From positions 1 through 64,000 of the forward strand of contig NZ_BAZF01000019.1 in the NCBI RefSeq assembly GCF_000813145.1: 64,000 nucleotides of DNA, written 5' to 3'. The stretch is from Geobacter sp. OR-1 (lineage in GTDB: Bacteria > Desulfobacterota > Desulfuromonadia > Geobacterales > DSM-12255). The notes beneath the pieces are model-generated. The model ran no database searches and was not told the origin of the DNA. It saw nothing but the letters and a program-made list of their open reading frames with translations. Positions within the stretch are counted from its first letter, which is position 1. Every line of letters starts with the position of its first letter. Of the stretch, positions 33,364 through 42,155 are shown one piece after another. Made by a program: the position numbers and the translations under genes.

Positions 33364-34359
33364 CTAACGCAACGATCCGGGACTCAGCTCTGCCGGAACC
33401 GGCGTGTCACTGCCATGCACCTGGGAATGGCAGTCGGTGCAGCGATTGACAAAGAGTTGATTGACACCGGTAATACTGTTGTTGACAGTGTGTCCGCCAT
33501 GGCATTGCAGGCATAGAAACGGCAAGGCGGCTGAAAGCATGAAACTGTTGGCCGAACCGTGCGGTGTATGGCAGTTACCGCAGTTCTCGGTTACGTCCCC
33601 ATGTTCGAAGGCAAACGGCCCCTGTTTTTCCATGTGACATCGCGTACAGGTATCCTTTGGTGTTGAACCTCTAAGTTGCTTATCCTGCAATGAACCATGA
33701 ACATCGTGGCAGTCGACGCAAGCCATCTTTTTTTCGCGTAACGGGTGGTGGGAAAAGAGATTGTTTTCGACTTTTACCTCGGGATGGCAACCATAGCAAA
33801 GCTCCGCCATCTGTTCATGGCTCACCTTCTGCTGAGGCCCGAGATGCAATTTATGACAATCGAAGCAACTGACATCGTTCATTGCGTGCGGACTGGCATT
33901 CCACAAGGCCAGAATCGGGGTAGATGCTGCGGTGTGGCATTTGAGGCAGAGCATTGACTGGGCCTGCGGCGGCAAATTCATGATGTCGAGGAACTTTGTC
34001 GTATCGCACTTCTTGTTTTCCGCATCGTTTTTTTCCGGATCGTCATCCAGCTTTTCAATGGCAAGACTTCCCGGGCCGTGACACGACTCGCAATTAACCA
34101 AAGGGAGCCCGGTTTCCGGTTTGATCTGCTCGCCATGAATGCTGTGCCTGAAGTCATCCGTAATCTTGTCGTGTTTATGGCATTTCGCCACACAGTTGTC
34201 GGTGCCCACATACTCTGCATCAAGCCGGCCTACTATCATCCTCTCGTATTCCCGCACCGGCATCAGGGGTTTGCTCTCCTTGATCCCCGCACATGCGGCA
34301 AGGAACCCCGACATTATTGCGACAATGATTACAGCCTGCGGCAAATGGCGCACTTGCAA
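33364..34359 (-). CDS. DmsE/MtrA-like periplasmic multiheme c-type cytochrome lipoprotein (331 aa)
   Basis: Nine CxxCH heme motifs are readable, starting at residues ~90, 138, 165, 188, 214, 238, 260, 283 and 307. An additional CVAKCH near 56 is a CX3CH motif where DmsE/MtrA relatives have their first heme. With it the total is ten, the family number. A signal sequence ends in the lipobox LAAC (Cys23), so the protein is probably lipid-anchored. It would insert into the MtrB-like porin encoded next and pass electrons outward. Upstream is an MlaF-like ATPase gene on the same strand. Confidence 0.88.
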   Translation of the reverse strand: MQVRHLPQAVIIVAIMSGFLAACAGIKESKPLMPVREYERMIVGRLDAEYVGTDNCVAKCHKHDKITDDFRHSIHGEQIKPETGLPLVNCESCHGPGSLAIEKLDDDPEKNDAENKKCDTTKFLDIMNLPPQAQSMLCLKCHTAASTPILALWNASPHAMNDVSCFDCHKLHLGPQQKVSHEQMAELCYGCHPEVKVENNLFSHHPLREKKMACVDCHDVHGSLQDKQLRGSTPKDTCTRCHMEKQGPFAFEHGDVTENCGNCHTPHGSANSFMLSAALPFLCLQCHGGHTVNNSITGVNQLFVNRCTDCHSQVHGSDTPVPAELSPGSLR

Positions 34360-34388
34360 CCCCTTCCTGTTGAGACTAAATCCGGGTC

Positions 34389-35261
34389 TCAGTCTGCTGC
34401 AATTCCCTTGGTAGTGGTGTATATGAATCGCTTTACTATAGGATTCTGACTCGATTTGATCTCTCTGGGTGTCCCGACTTCTATAACGCGGCCATCATGC
34501 ATCATTCCGATGCGATCGGAGATGTACAGGGCGAAATTCAGATCATGGGTAACAATAACAGTGGTGTTCTTAGTAGTCTTCTTGAGCTGCAGAATCGTAT
34601 TGGCCAGCTCATCGGTATTTATCGGATCAAGTTCCGCTGTCGGTTCGTCATAAAGTATGAGATCCGGGTTCATGGCTAATGATCGGGCAATTGCAACCCT
34701 CTTTTTCATGCCGCCAGAGAGTTCGGCGGTCATCAGACCCTGTTTGCCGTCAAGACCGACCAGAGCAAGTTTTGACGCAATGATCTCACGTATCCTCTGT
34801 TCCTTGCAGATCCGCTTTTCCCGCAACCAGAGCCCGACGTTCTCGCCGACAGAGAGTGAATTGAACAAGGCAGAGGATTGAAACACCATGCTGTAACGAT
34901 AGTTTTGACCAAGACCCTGCGGCTTTCCCCCGAAAATCGGCACCCCGTTGATCAGAATTTGGCCGCTGTCAGGTGTCTCCAGCTTTACAATATGCTTGAG
35001 TAAAACGCTTTTACCGGTCCCTGACGGTCCAATTATGGAAAAGGTTTCTCCGGCCCGGATCTCCAGGTCAACATCCACAAGCACATGATGAGAGCCGAAA
35101 AACTTGTTGAGTTTTTCAATCTTGATATCGACGCCTTTGGTATCGTCAAGATCTATGGTCGAAACTTCATTGTCATGATTGAAGATGCTGTGCGTGAGGC
35201 CGTGCTTCAACATGTCAAAAACGCCGCCGGGCGTGCTTTCGAAAAGCGACCTGATGTTCAC
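34389..35261 (-). CDS. MlaF-like ABC transporter ATPase (290 aa)
   Basis: An ATP-binding subunit of the Mla/Ttg2A lipid-transport type. It has Walker A GPSGTGKS, Q-loop MVFQSSALFNSLSV, signature LSGGMKKRVAIAR, Walker B LILYDEPT and H-loop VTHD. An unusual N-terminal extension of ~45 residues precedes the domain; ATG at residue 17 is an alternative start. No MlaE permease or MlaD substrate-binding gene is adjacent, so its partner is elsewhere. It lies 29 nt before the cytochrome gene and may share its transcript. Confidence 0.85.
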   Translation of the reverse strand: MNIRSLFESTPGGVFDMLKHGLTHSIFNHDNEVSTIDLDDTKGVDIKIEKLNKFFGSHHVLVDVDLEIRAGETFSIIGPSGTGKSVLLKHIVKLETPDSGQILINGVPIFGGKPQGLGQNYRYSMVFQSSALFNSLSVGENVGLWLREKRICKEQRIREIIASKLALVGLDGKQGLMTAELSGGMKKRVAIARSLAMNPDLILYDEPTAELDPINTDELANTILQLKKTTKNTTVIVTHDLNFALYISDRIGMMHDGRVIEVGTPREIKSSQNPIVKRFIYTTTKGIAAD

Positions 35262-35385
35262 TGCGCCCCCTGTGGACTAATTGTATACATCCCCGGCACT
35301 ATACCAAACCATATCGGTACACGCAAGGCGCTCGGTTAGCTTCTGAACCGTCCTTCCCGGAAGAAGGCACCCAAAGCGGCATGTA

Positions 35386-35822
35386 TTAAAACAAGTAATA
35401 CCTGCGATTGCTGAACATTTCCTTGTTCCGATAAATATACTGGGTCAGGAGCAGAATCGCCAGAGATGCCGCAATATTATTGACCCAAAGACCGTCGCTG
35501 TTCACCTGGCTACCGAGGAGCCGCTCCAGCTCTGCCACGGAAATATATTTGACGTTGATCAGCGTGTTGATTATTTCAAAGATGTTATAGGCAATCAGAA
35601 GGCGCCAGGTAAGCAACTGCTTCCTCATGGTCCCCAGAAAAAGATAGAGACAGATCAAACAATCTGCCACCACGAGAGCTTGAGCCGGAATGCCGGTATA
35701 GATGCGGCCCAGGAAAGGAAACGGGTTGCCGTACGTTGAAGCGGATACCAGAAAAAAAACAGGTACAGACCTGAAAGAAGAGTAATACCCAAAGGTCGTT
35801 CCTCACCGTCTCCCCTGCTCAT
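35386..35822 (-). pseudogene. Small integral membrane protein, frame broken at a run of eight T
   Basis: Two overlapping frames join into one protein. It begins MSRGDGEERPLGITLLSGLY, changes frame in the poly-T at 35752-35759, and continues LVSASTYGNPFPFLGRIYTG, a TM helix (ALVVADCLICLYLFLG) and further helices to the stop. Nine T instead of eight restore 145 aa with about four hydrophobic helices. I do not recognise the family. It follows a 32-aa TM protein after 5 nt. An assembly homopolymer error is the simplest cause. Confidence 0.6.
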
Positions 35823-35827
35823 CGTTC

Positions 35828-35926
35828 TCACCGTTTGCGCCTCATATCGCTGAAAGCGACACACACAAAGATAACAAGCAGAACTACCGCTATGAATATC
35901 CAATCTCCCAGGCTCATCCCCCACAT
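35828..35926 (-). CDS. Very small single-TM protein (32 aa)
   Basis: ATG 35926 has CGGAG eight bases upstream, just after the TPR-gene stop. The product is MWGMSLGDWIFIAVVLLVIF plus a short basic tail (FSDMRRKR): one TM helix with a positive cytoplasmic end. The next membrane-protein gene starts 5 nt after its stop. Tight packing, a good ribosome site and a clean TM topology support a real small protein. Confidence 0.5.
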   Translation of the reverse strand: MWGMSLGDWIFIAVVLLVIFVCVAFSDMRRKR

Positions 35927-35939
35927 AATAGTAACTCCG

Positions 35940-36884
35940 TTATCCGGCAAGTGCGTCCAGCGATTTTCTGGCATCGTCATATCCGGGGTCGCGATTTAGG
36001 GCTTCAGTAAAACATTCCGCGGCATTTTTCGGCATTGCCAGGTTCTGGTAACAAAGTCCCAGATGGTGCCATACCTCCGGCATGGGAAAATCCTCGATAA
36101 ACACCTGATCATCAAGAACATCGGCGAGAATTGCCGCGCATTCCTCAACATCGCCGGACTGAAAACAGGCAAAGGCAACCCCGATTGCCTCAAGATAATC
36201 TACGGGAGGGATCTTCGGAAACTTACCGGCAAGGATTCTCTCGGTTCGAAGCAGCAACCGTTCGCTTTCCGGGCGCTCGATCAGCGGCCGGAGCTCTCCC
36301 CAGATACGGGAAGCGTTTTCGTACCTGCCGAGCAGGTACTGGACCTCCGCATACCGAAGGCGGACGTTCAGATCATCGGGAGTCTTATCGACGGCCATTT
36401 CCAGGTATTTCTCCGCCCGATAAAGCATTACGGTGCATTGCAGGAGGGACGACATCCTCAACCCCCGGTCAAGGCATGCAGCGCCGATTTCTGCGGCAAG
36501 ACCGGCATTGTCGGGTTCAAGGAGAAACATCACTTTCATGTAATTGATTTTGCGGTCAAGATACGAAACGTCAACCTCTTTATGGTCCAGCATCAGGATA
36601 TGGCTCGCAAGTTCGGCAAGGAGATGGGGATAGGCATCGCGCAGCCAGGTTGCATATATGGTATTACAGCTGCAGTCCGGATTTGTTCGCAACGCGCTGT
36701 ATATCCCCCGCCCGACCATATCATAATCCGGTTCAGCACCGGCAAGGGCCTTGAAATCGGCATTCTCGAGGGGTATTGGTATCCCGTCGAAAAGTATCGA
36801 AGCGCGGCCATCCCGCCCTTCAAGCAAAGTCCCCGGGGAGGGTGTGTACCAGGTTATCCCGGTTATTGGTGTCGGTCTGTTCAC
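35940..36884 (-). CDS. TPR-repeat protein (314 aa)
   Basis: Helical repeats of the tetratricopeptide kind are visible: AEKYLEMAVDKTPDDLNVRL, YAEVQYLLGRYENASRIW, and the final pair WHHLGLCYQNLAMPKNAAECF/TEALNRDPGYDDARKSL. There is no signal peptide or TM helix. It is likely a cytoplasmic scaffold; partner unknown. It lies 21 nt after acuC on the same strand. Confidence 0.75.
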   Translation of the reverse strand: MNRPTPITGITWYTPSPGTLLEGRDGRASILFDGIPIPLENADFKALAGAEPDYDMVGRGIYSALRTNPDCSCNTIYATWLRDAYPHLLAELASHILMLDHKEVDVSYLDRKINYMKVMFLLEPDNAGLAAEIGAACLDRGLRMSSLLQCTVMLYRAEKYLEMAVDKTPDDLNVRLRYAEVQYLLGRYENASRIWGELRPLIERPESERLLLRTERILAGKFPKIPPVDYLEAIGVAFACFQSGDVEECAAILADVLDDQVFIEDFPMPEVWHHLGLCYQNLAMPKNAAECFTEALNRDPGYDDARKSLDALAG

Positions 36885-36905
36885 GTTTTCTTGCCTCCAG
36901 CAAAA

Positions 36906-38048
36906 TCAGCAGTGGGAATCGATTATTATGGGAAACACATTTTTTCTGATCATCCCGATGCTCCGTTCCAGGGCATCAAGTGCCCGGGTCCTGACATCCT
37001 CCTCAGCCCAGTGCATGGCATCCAGCAACATCTTGTTCCGGTATCCCTGGGCATCGATCAGTTTTACGAATGACCCTGGCAACTGCGGTGATAGTTCCAC
37101 ATCGTTCATTATACCCCAGGCAATGGTCCATGCCCTGGCCACGTTCAGATTGTCATAGCCACCGCCGCCAACCGCCACCCATGGGATTCGCAACGCCTTC
37201 AGTTTCCTGAGTATATACGAATAACTATGGGTGGTGATTTCCAGATTCGTCAGCGGATCAGTCCTGAAAGTGTCGGCGCCCAGTTGAGTTACTATTACGT
37301 CGGGATCAAAGGCTGCCATCAACGGATAGGCAACCTCGTCGAAAGCCTTCATATACAGCGCATCGTCAGAATGGGCAAGGAGCGGGACATTGACCGAATA
37401 TCCCTTCCCGTTCCCGGTACCGATTTCACTCTCGAACCCGGTGCCGGGGAAAAAGTAGATGCCGCTTTCATGCAGTGATATCGTCAGGACCCTGTTGTCG
37501 GAGAAGAAAGCCTCCTGAACACCGTCACCATGATGAGCGTCGATATCCAGGTAAACGATTCGCTTCCCGCGTTCCAAAAGGTAATTTATTGCAATGACTG
37601 AATCGTTGAGATAAGAGAACCCGGATGCCTTGGAGCGATGCGCATGATGCCACCCGCCGGCAAGATTGAATGCGATGTCGTACCCATCTTCGAGAACCAG
37701 CCTGGCAGCCTCGACCGTCCCGGAAGTACCGAGCAAAGCCCAGTCGAACAGACCCTCAAAAACCGGATTCTCAACATCTCCGAGGCCGAACCGGAAATCG
37801 GCGCGGGGTTCGGATGTCGCACTGAACTCTTTCAGTTTTTCCAGATATTCACTGGAGTGGAATCCAAGAAGCTCTTTTTCTTCCACCAGTGGGTACTGAT
37901 TATATAATTTCCCCGTCGAATCAATCAGTCCGTAGGCATGCATCAATTCATAGGCAAGCTGATAACGCTGCACATGAAAAGGGTGATCGGCGCCAAGGAA
38001 AAAATTACCGAACCTAGAGGAATAGATCAGGGCTGTCTTGAGAGGCAA
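36906..38048 (-). CDS. acuC: AcuC-like histone-deacetylase-family protein (380 aa)
   Basis: A class I HDAC-fold amidohydrolase. Catalytic and zinc-site motifs are GGWHHAHRSKASGFSYLND, YLDIDAHHGDGVQEAF, TISLHESG and LGADTFRTDPL. In bacteria AcuC deacetylates acetyl-CoA synthetase, tuning acetate use, which fits an acetate-oxidising organism. It is the first gene of the minus-strand run and diverges from gap. The 299-nt gap between them holds the gap promoter and a palindrome. Confidence 0.88.
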   Translation of the reverse strand: MPLKTALIYSSRFGNFFLGADHPFHVQRYQLAYELMHAYGLIDSTGKLYNQYPLVEEKELLGFHSSEYLEKLKEFSATSEPRADFRFGLGDVENPVFEGLFDWALLGTSGTVEAARLVLEDGYDIAFNLAGGWHHAHRSKASGFSYLNDSVIAINYLLERGKRIVYLDIDAHHGDGVQEAFFSDNRVLTISLHESGIYFFPGTGFESEIGTGNGKGYSVNVPLLAHSDDALYMKAFDEVAYPLMAAFDPDVIVTQLGADTFRTDPLTNLEITTHSYSYILRKLKALRIPWVAVGGGGYDNLNVARAWTIAWGIMNDVELSPQLPGSFVKLIDAQGYRNKMLLDAMHWAEEDVRTRALDALERSIGMIRKNVFPIIIDSHC

Positions 38049-38259
38049 TCTATCTTTCCATAAATGCTAAGGGATTGTTAATTCACGGGACTTTACATCG
38101 TTGGCCTTTACCCGTCAATAGATATTTCCATCGGAAAACTCCCCGGACATAGTGTTGCGATACACTGGGTGAAGCATGGACAACCGGTTGTTTTTAAATA
38201 CTCGGATATATTAATGTGCCTAGTATTGATTAAATATTCCTTGGGGCATCCAAAATGGG

Positions 38260-38290
38260 TTGACGCGACAAGTGTATACTGTATACTTGT
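38260..38290 (+). promoter_or_regulatory. gap operon promoter overlapped by a 23-bp palindromic operator
   Basis: TTGACG (38260-38265), a 16-nt spacer and TATACT (38282-38287) form a sigma-70-like promoter. The imperfect palindrome ACAAGTGTATAC-T-GTATACTTGT (38268-38290) covers the spacer and -10 box, a typical place for a repressor to block RNA polymerase. Confidence 0.6.
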
Positions 38291-38305
38291 TCAGATTTTG
38301 ATTAA

Positions 38306-39346
<1,041 letters not shown>

Positions 39347-39368
39347 TCAATCCAAATGAAATCAGGCT

Positions 39369-39396
39369 GAGGGGGATAACATCCCCCTCTTTTTTT
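39369..39396 (+). terminator. Intrinsic terminator between gap and pgk
   Basis: GAGGGGGAT (39369-39377), a 3-nt loop, ATCCCCCTC (39381-39389) and seven T. It should reduce transcription into pgk, giving more gap mRNA than pgk-tpiA mRNA. Confidence 0.9.
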
Positions 39397-39423
39397 CATC
39401 TGAAATTCACATGGAGGTGCATA

Positions 39424-40620
39424 ATGCCGATTCGCTATATTGATCAACTCAAGGATCTCAAAGGAAAGAAAGTCTTTATCAGGGTAGACTTCAACGTTCC
39501 TCAAGACGAAAAAGGGAACATCACCGAAGACTCCCGCATAGTCGGCGCAGTGCCGACTATCAAGTTTGCTGTTGAGCAGGGTGCTAAAGTGGTTTTGGCA
39601 TCCCATCTGGGAAGGCCCAAGGGCGAAAAGAAACCGAAATACACCATGGCGCCGGCAACCAAAAGGCTTTCACAGCTGTTGGGGAAAAAGATCATCCAGG
39701 CCCCGGACTGCTTCGGCCCCGAGGTGGACAAACTTGTCAATGCCATGAAACCTGGCGATATAGTAATGCTGGAAAACGTCCGTTTTTATCCGGGCGAAGA
39801 GAAAAATGATCCCGCCTTTGCCGGCCAGCTGGCCAACGGCTGCGAAATTTACATTAATGACGCCTTTGCCGTCTCCCACCGCGCCCATGCATCGGTTGAA
39901 GCCATAACCAAGCTGATCCCCTCCGTTTCCGCCGGCTTCCTGATGAAAAACGAAATGTCGTTCTTTGACAAGGCGATGCGGAACCCGGTGCGCCCACTGG
40001 TTGCTATCCTCGGTGGCGCCAAGGTCTCCGGAAAGCTTGAGGTCCTGGAGGCGCTGATCGACAAGGTCGACAAGATCGTCATTGGCGGCGGCATGGCCTT
40101 TACATTTCTCAAGGCCCAGGGATACCGGGTCGGCAAGTCGCTGGTAGAGGACGAACTCATACCAACGGCAAAAAAGATCATGGACAAGGCCAAAAAGAAG
40201 GGGGTCAGCTTCTACCTCCCTGTTGACTGCATTGTAGCCAATGCCTTTGAACCGACGGCAACAAACTTTATCACCACTACCCAGGAGATCCCCGAAGGTT
40301 GGATGGCGCTCGACATCGGCCCGGCTTCCACCATGCTCTTTTCCGAGACCCTGCGCGACGCCAAGACCGTCATCTGGAACGGCCCCATGGGAGTTTTCGA
40401 GATGGACGCCTTTGCCCGGGGTACCTTTGCAGTGGCAGAAGCAGTGGGAAACTGCTTTGCCACCACAATCATCGGCGGAGGAGATACGGATGCGGCGGTC
40501 CACAAGGCCGGTGTCGCCAGCAAGGTCAGCTACATTTCCACCGGTGGCGGCGCCTTCCTCGAACTGCTGGAAGGAAAGACCCTGCCTGGAGTGAAGGCGC
40601 TCGACGTTAAATTAAAATAG
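39424..40620 (+). CDS. pgk: Phosphoglycerate kinase (398 aa)
   Basis: Transfers phosphate between 1,3-bisphosphoglycerate and ADP. Signature motifs are [24 protein letters not shown], the hinge and nucleotide motifs [25 protein letters not shown] and WNGPMGVFE, and [14 protein letters not shown] chose ATG 39424 behind GGAGG; upstream frame extensions run through the terminator. Confidence 0.97.
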   Translation: MPIRYIDQLKDLKGKKVFIRVDFNVPQDEKGNITEDSRIVGAVPTIKFAVEQGAKVVLASHLGRPKGEKKPKYTMAPATKRLSQLLGKKIIQAPDCFGPEVDKLVNAMKPGDIVMLENVRFYPGEEKNDPAFAGQLANGCEIYINDAFAVSHRAHASVEAITKLIPSVSAGFLMKNEMSFFDKAMRNPVRPLVAILGGAKVSGKLEVLEALIDKVDKIVIGGGMAFTFLKAQGYRVGKSLVEDELIPTAKKIMDKAKKKGVSFYLPVDCIVANAFEPTATNFITTTQEIPEGWMALDIGPASTMLFSETLRDAKTVIWNGPMGVFEMDAFARGTFAVAEAVGNCFATTIIGGGDTDAAVHKAGVASKVSYISTGGGAFLELLEGKTLPGVKALDVKLK

Positions 40621-40630
40621 GAGTTCATAT

Positions 40631-41380
40631 ATGCGTACACCTGTAATAGCGGGAAACTGGAAACTGTTCAAAACCTCCGGAGAGGCTTCAGAACTGATCA
40701 AAGGGCTGATCCCCCTGGTAAAGGATACAACCGGTGTGGAGATCGTCGTGGCGCCTGTTTTCACGGTTCTAGACCGAGTGGCGCAATTGACTTCAGGCTC
40801 GGCAATAAAGCTTTCCGCCCAGGATTGTTTCTGGGAAGAGGAAGGCGCCTTTACTGGAGAGATATCGCCCAAGATGCTTCGCGATGCCGGCTGCAGCCAC
40901 GTCATTATCGGCCACTCCGAACGCCGCCAGTATTTCGGCGAAACCGACGAGACCGTAAACAAAAAGACCAAGGCGGCCATTGCTGCCGGTCTTACGGCAA
41001 TAGTCTGCATCGGCGAGACCCTCAAGGAGCGCGAAGACGGGATCATGAACGATGTCCTGATGCGGCAGGTTTCAAAAGGATTGGAGGGGCTGGCCTCTTT
41101 CAGTAATGTCATTGTCGCCTATGAACCGGTCTGGGCGATCGGCACCGGCAAGACCGCCAGCGACGGACAGGCCCAGGATGCCCATAAATTTATCCGTCAG
41201 GTGATAATGGATAAGTTTGGCAACGCCACAGCGGAATCAACAAGGATTCTTTACGGCGGCAGCGTAAAGCCGGAAAACGTAAAAGGGCTTATGGAGCAGC
41301 CAGATATCGACGGCGCCCTGGTCGGCGGCGCCAGCCTGAAGGCCGATTCCTTTGCCGCAATAGTAAATTTCGGCAAATAA
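40631..41380 (+). CDS. tpiA: Triosephosphate isomerase (249 aa)
   Basis: Interconverts the triose phosphates. Catalytic residues are visible: Asn/Lys in AGNWKLFK, His in IIGHSERRQYFGET, Glu in AYEPVWAIGTGKTA, and the phosphate loop LYGGSVKPENVKG. It follows pgk by 10 nt. Confidence 0.97.
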   Translation: MRTPVIAGNWKLFKTSGEASELIKGLIPLVKDTTGVEIVVAPVFTVLDRVAQLTSGSAIKLSAQDCFWEEEGAFTGEISPKMLRDAGCSHVIIGHSERRQYFGETDETVNKKTKAAIAAGLTAIVCIGETLKEREDGIMNDVLMRQVSKGLEGLASFSNVIVAYEPVWAIGTGKTASDGQAQDAHKFIRQVIMDKFGNATAESTRILYGGSVKPENVKGLMEQPDIDGALVGGASLKADSFAAIVNFGK

Positions 41381-41444
41381 GTGGCTTTCCTTTTTTAAAG
41401 GAATCTGATATAGATATCCAGTTTTCACAACTGGAGGCTTAGAC

Positions 41445-41837
41445 ATGACTTTTGTACTCGTATTTCTGCATATTATTGTCTGTATCGCTCTTATTGCCAT
41501 AGTCCTGCTGCAATCCGGCAAAGGGGCGGAGATGGGCGCATCTTTCGGTGCCAGCGGCAGCCAGTCGGTGTTCGGCGCCGGTGGCGGCAACACCTTCATG
41601 AGCAAGCTGACGACCGGGGCAGCCATCATATTCATGCTGACCTCTCTCACCCTAGCCTATCGTTCCGGCCACACCGGAACTTCATCGGTGATGTCGGGCA
41701 AGGCAGCCCAAAAAGCGGCACCGGCACAGAAAGCCGCACCGATGCAGGCACCTGCCCAGGCTCCGGCTGCAGCACCGCAACAGCAGACAGCTCCGCAGAC
41801 CCAGCCGGCAGCACCTGCACCGGCACAAAAGAAATAG
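41445..41837 (+). CDS. secG: Preprotein translocase subunit SecG (130 aa)
   Basis: Two TM helices (FVLVFLHIIVCIALIAIVLLQ and LTTGAAIIFMLTSLTLAY) flank the SecG loop GKGAEMGASFGASGSQSVFG. The extra C-terminal tail is a long Ala/Pro/Gln-rich, low-complexity stretch of about 50 residues, likely disordered. It follows tpiA and precedes tRNA-Leu, the common tpiA-secG-tRNA-Leu order. Confidence 0.95.
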   Translation: MTFVLVFLHIIVCIALIAIVLLQSGKGAEMGASFGASGSQSVFGAGGGNTFMSKLTTGAAIIFMLTSLTLAYRSGHTGTSSVMSGKAAQKAAPAQKAAPMQAPAQAPAAAPQQQTAPQTQPAAPAPAQKK

Positions 41838-41854
41838 TTTTGTCGATTTTACTG

Positions 41855-41883
41855 TTGACAGCGCAGTCCCGGAAATGGTAGAT
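41855..41883 (+). promoter_or_regulatory. Candidate tRNA-Leu promoter
   Basis: TTGACA (41855-41860), 17 nt, then GTAGAT (41878-41883). A small CCCTG-TTCG-CAGGG hairpin (41891-41904) would lie at the start of the leader, before the mature tRNA end. Confidence 0.45.
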
Positions 41884-41937
41884 AGAAGACCCTGTTCGCA
41901 GGGGAGAAGTTAAGCAGAACATTTGACAATCAGATAT

Positions 41938-42024
41938 GCGGTGGTGGCGGAATTGGTAGACGCACCAGCTTGAGGGGCTGGCGCTCGCAAGGGCGTGATG
42001 GTTCGAGTCCATTCCACCGCACCA
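41938..42024 (+). tRNA. tRNA-Leu (anticodon GAG), CCA encoded
   Basis: Acceptor arms GCGGTGG (41938-41944) and CCACCGC (42014-42020), discriminator A and encoded CCA. The anticodon stem CCAGC/GCTGG has loop TTGAGGG giving GAG. A long variable arm (CGCTCGCAAGGGCG) marks a class II tRNA, and the T loop GGTTCGAGTCC is standard. Confidence 0.97.
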
Positions 42025-42030
42025 AACAAA

Positions 42031-42065
42031 AGAGGCCGGGAATTTTCCGGCCTCTTTCTTTTTTG
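42031..42065 (+). terminator. Intrinsic terminator after tRNA-Leu
   Basis: AGAGGCCGG (42031-42039) pairs with CCGGCCTCT (42047-42055), followed by a T-rich run. A second GC-rich hairpin, AACCCCG/CGGGGTT, follows at about 42066-42090. Confidence 0.88.
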
Positions 42066-42155
42066 AACCCCGTCGTTACCGGCGGGGTTTTCTGTTATAA
42101 TTAGATTAACTAGATAGACTGATACTGTTCACAAGTACCTGATAAAGGAGATGCC

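Noticed and set aside
35279-35288. TTGTATAC near the MlaF-like gene as a third copy of the gap operator
   Set aside because: Only half a site is present and no second arm follows.
41921-41926. TTGACA just upstream of tRNA-Leu as a promoter -35
   Set aside because: Its -10 would fall inside the mature tRNA; the TTGACA at 41855 has the right spacing.
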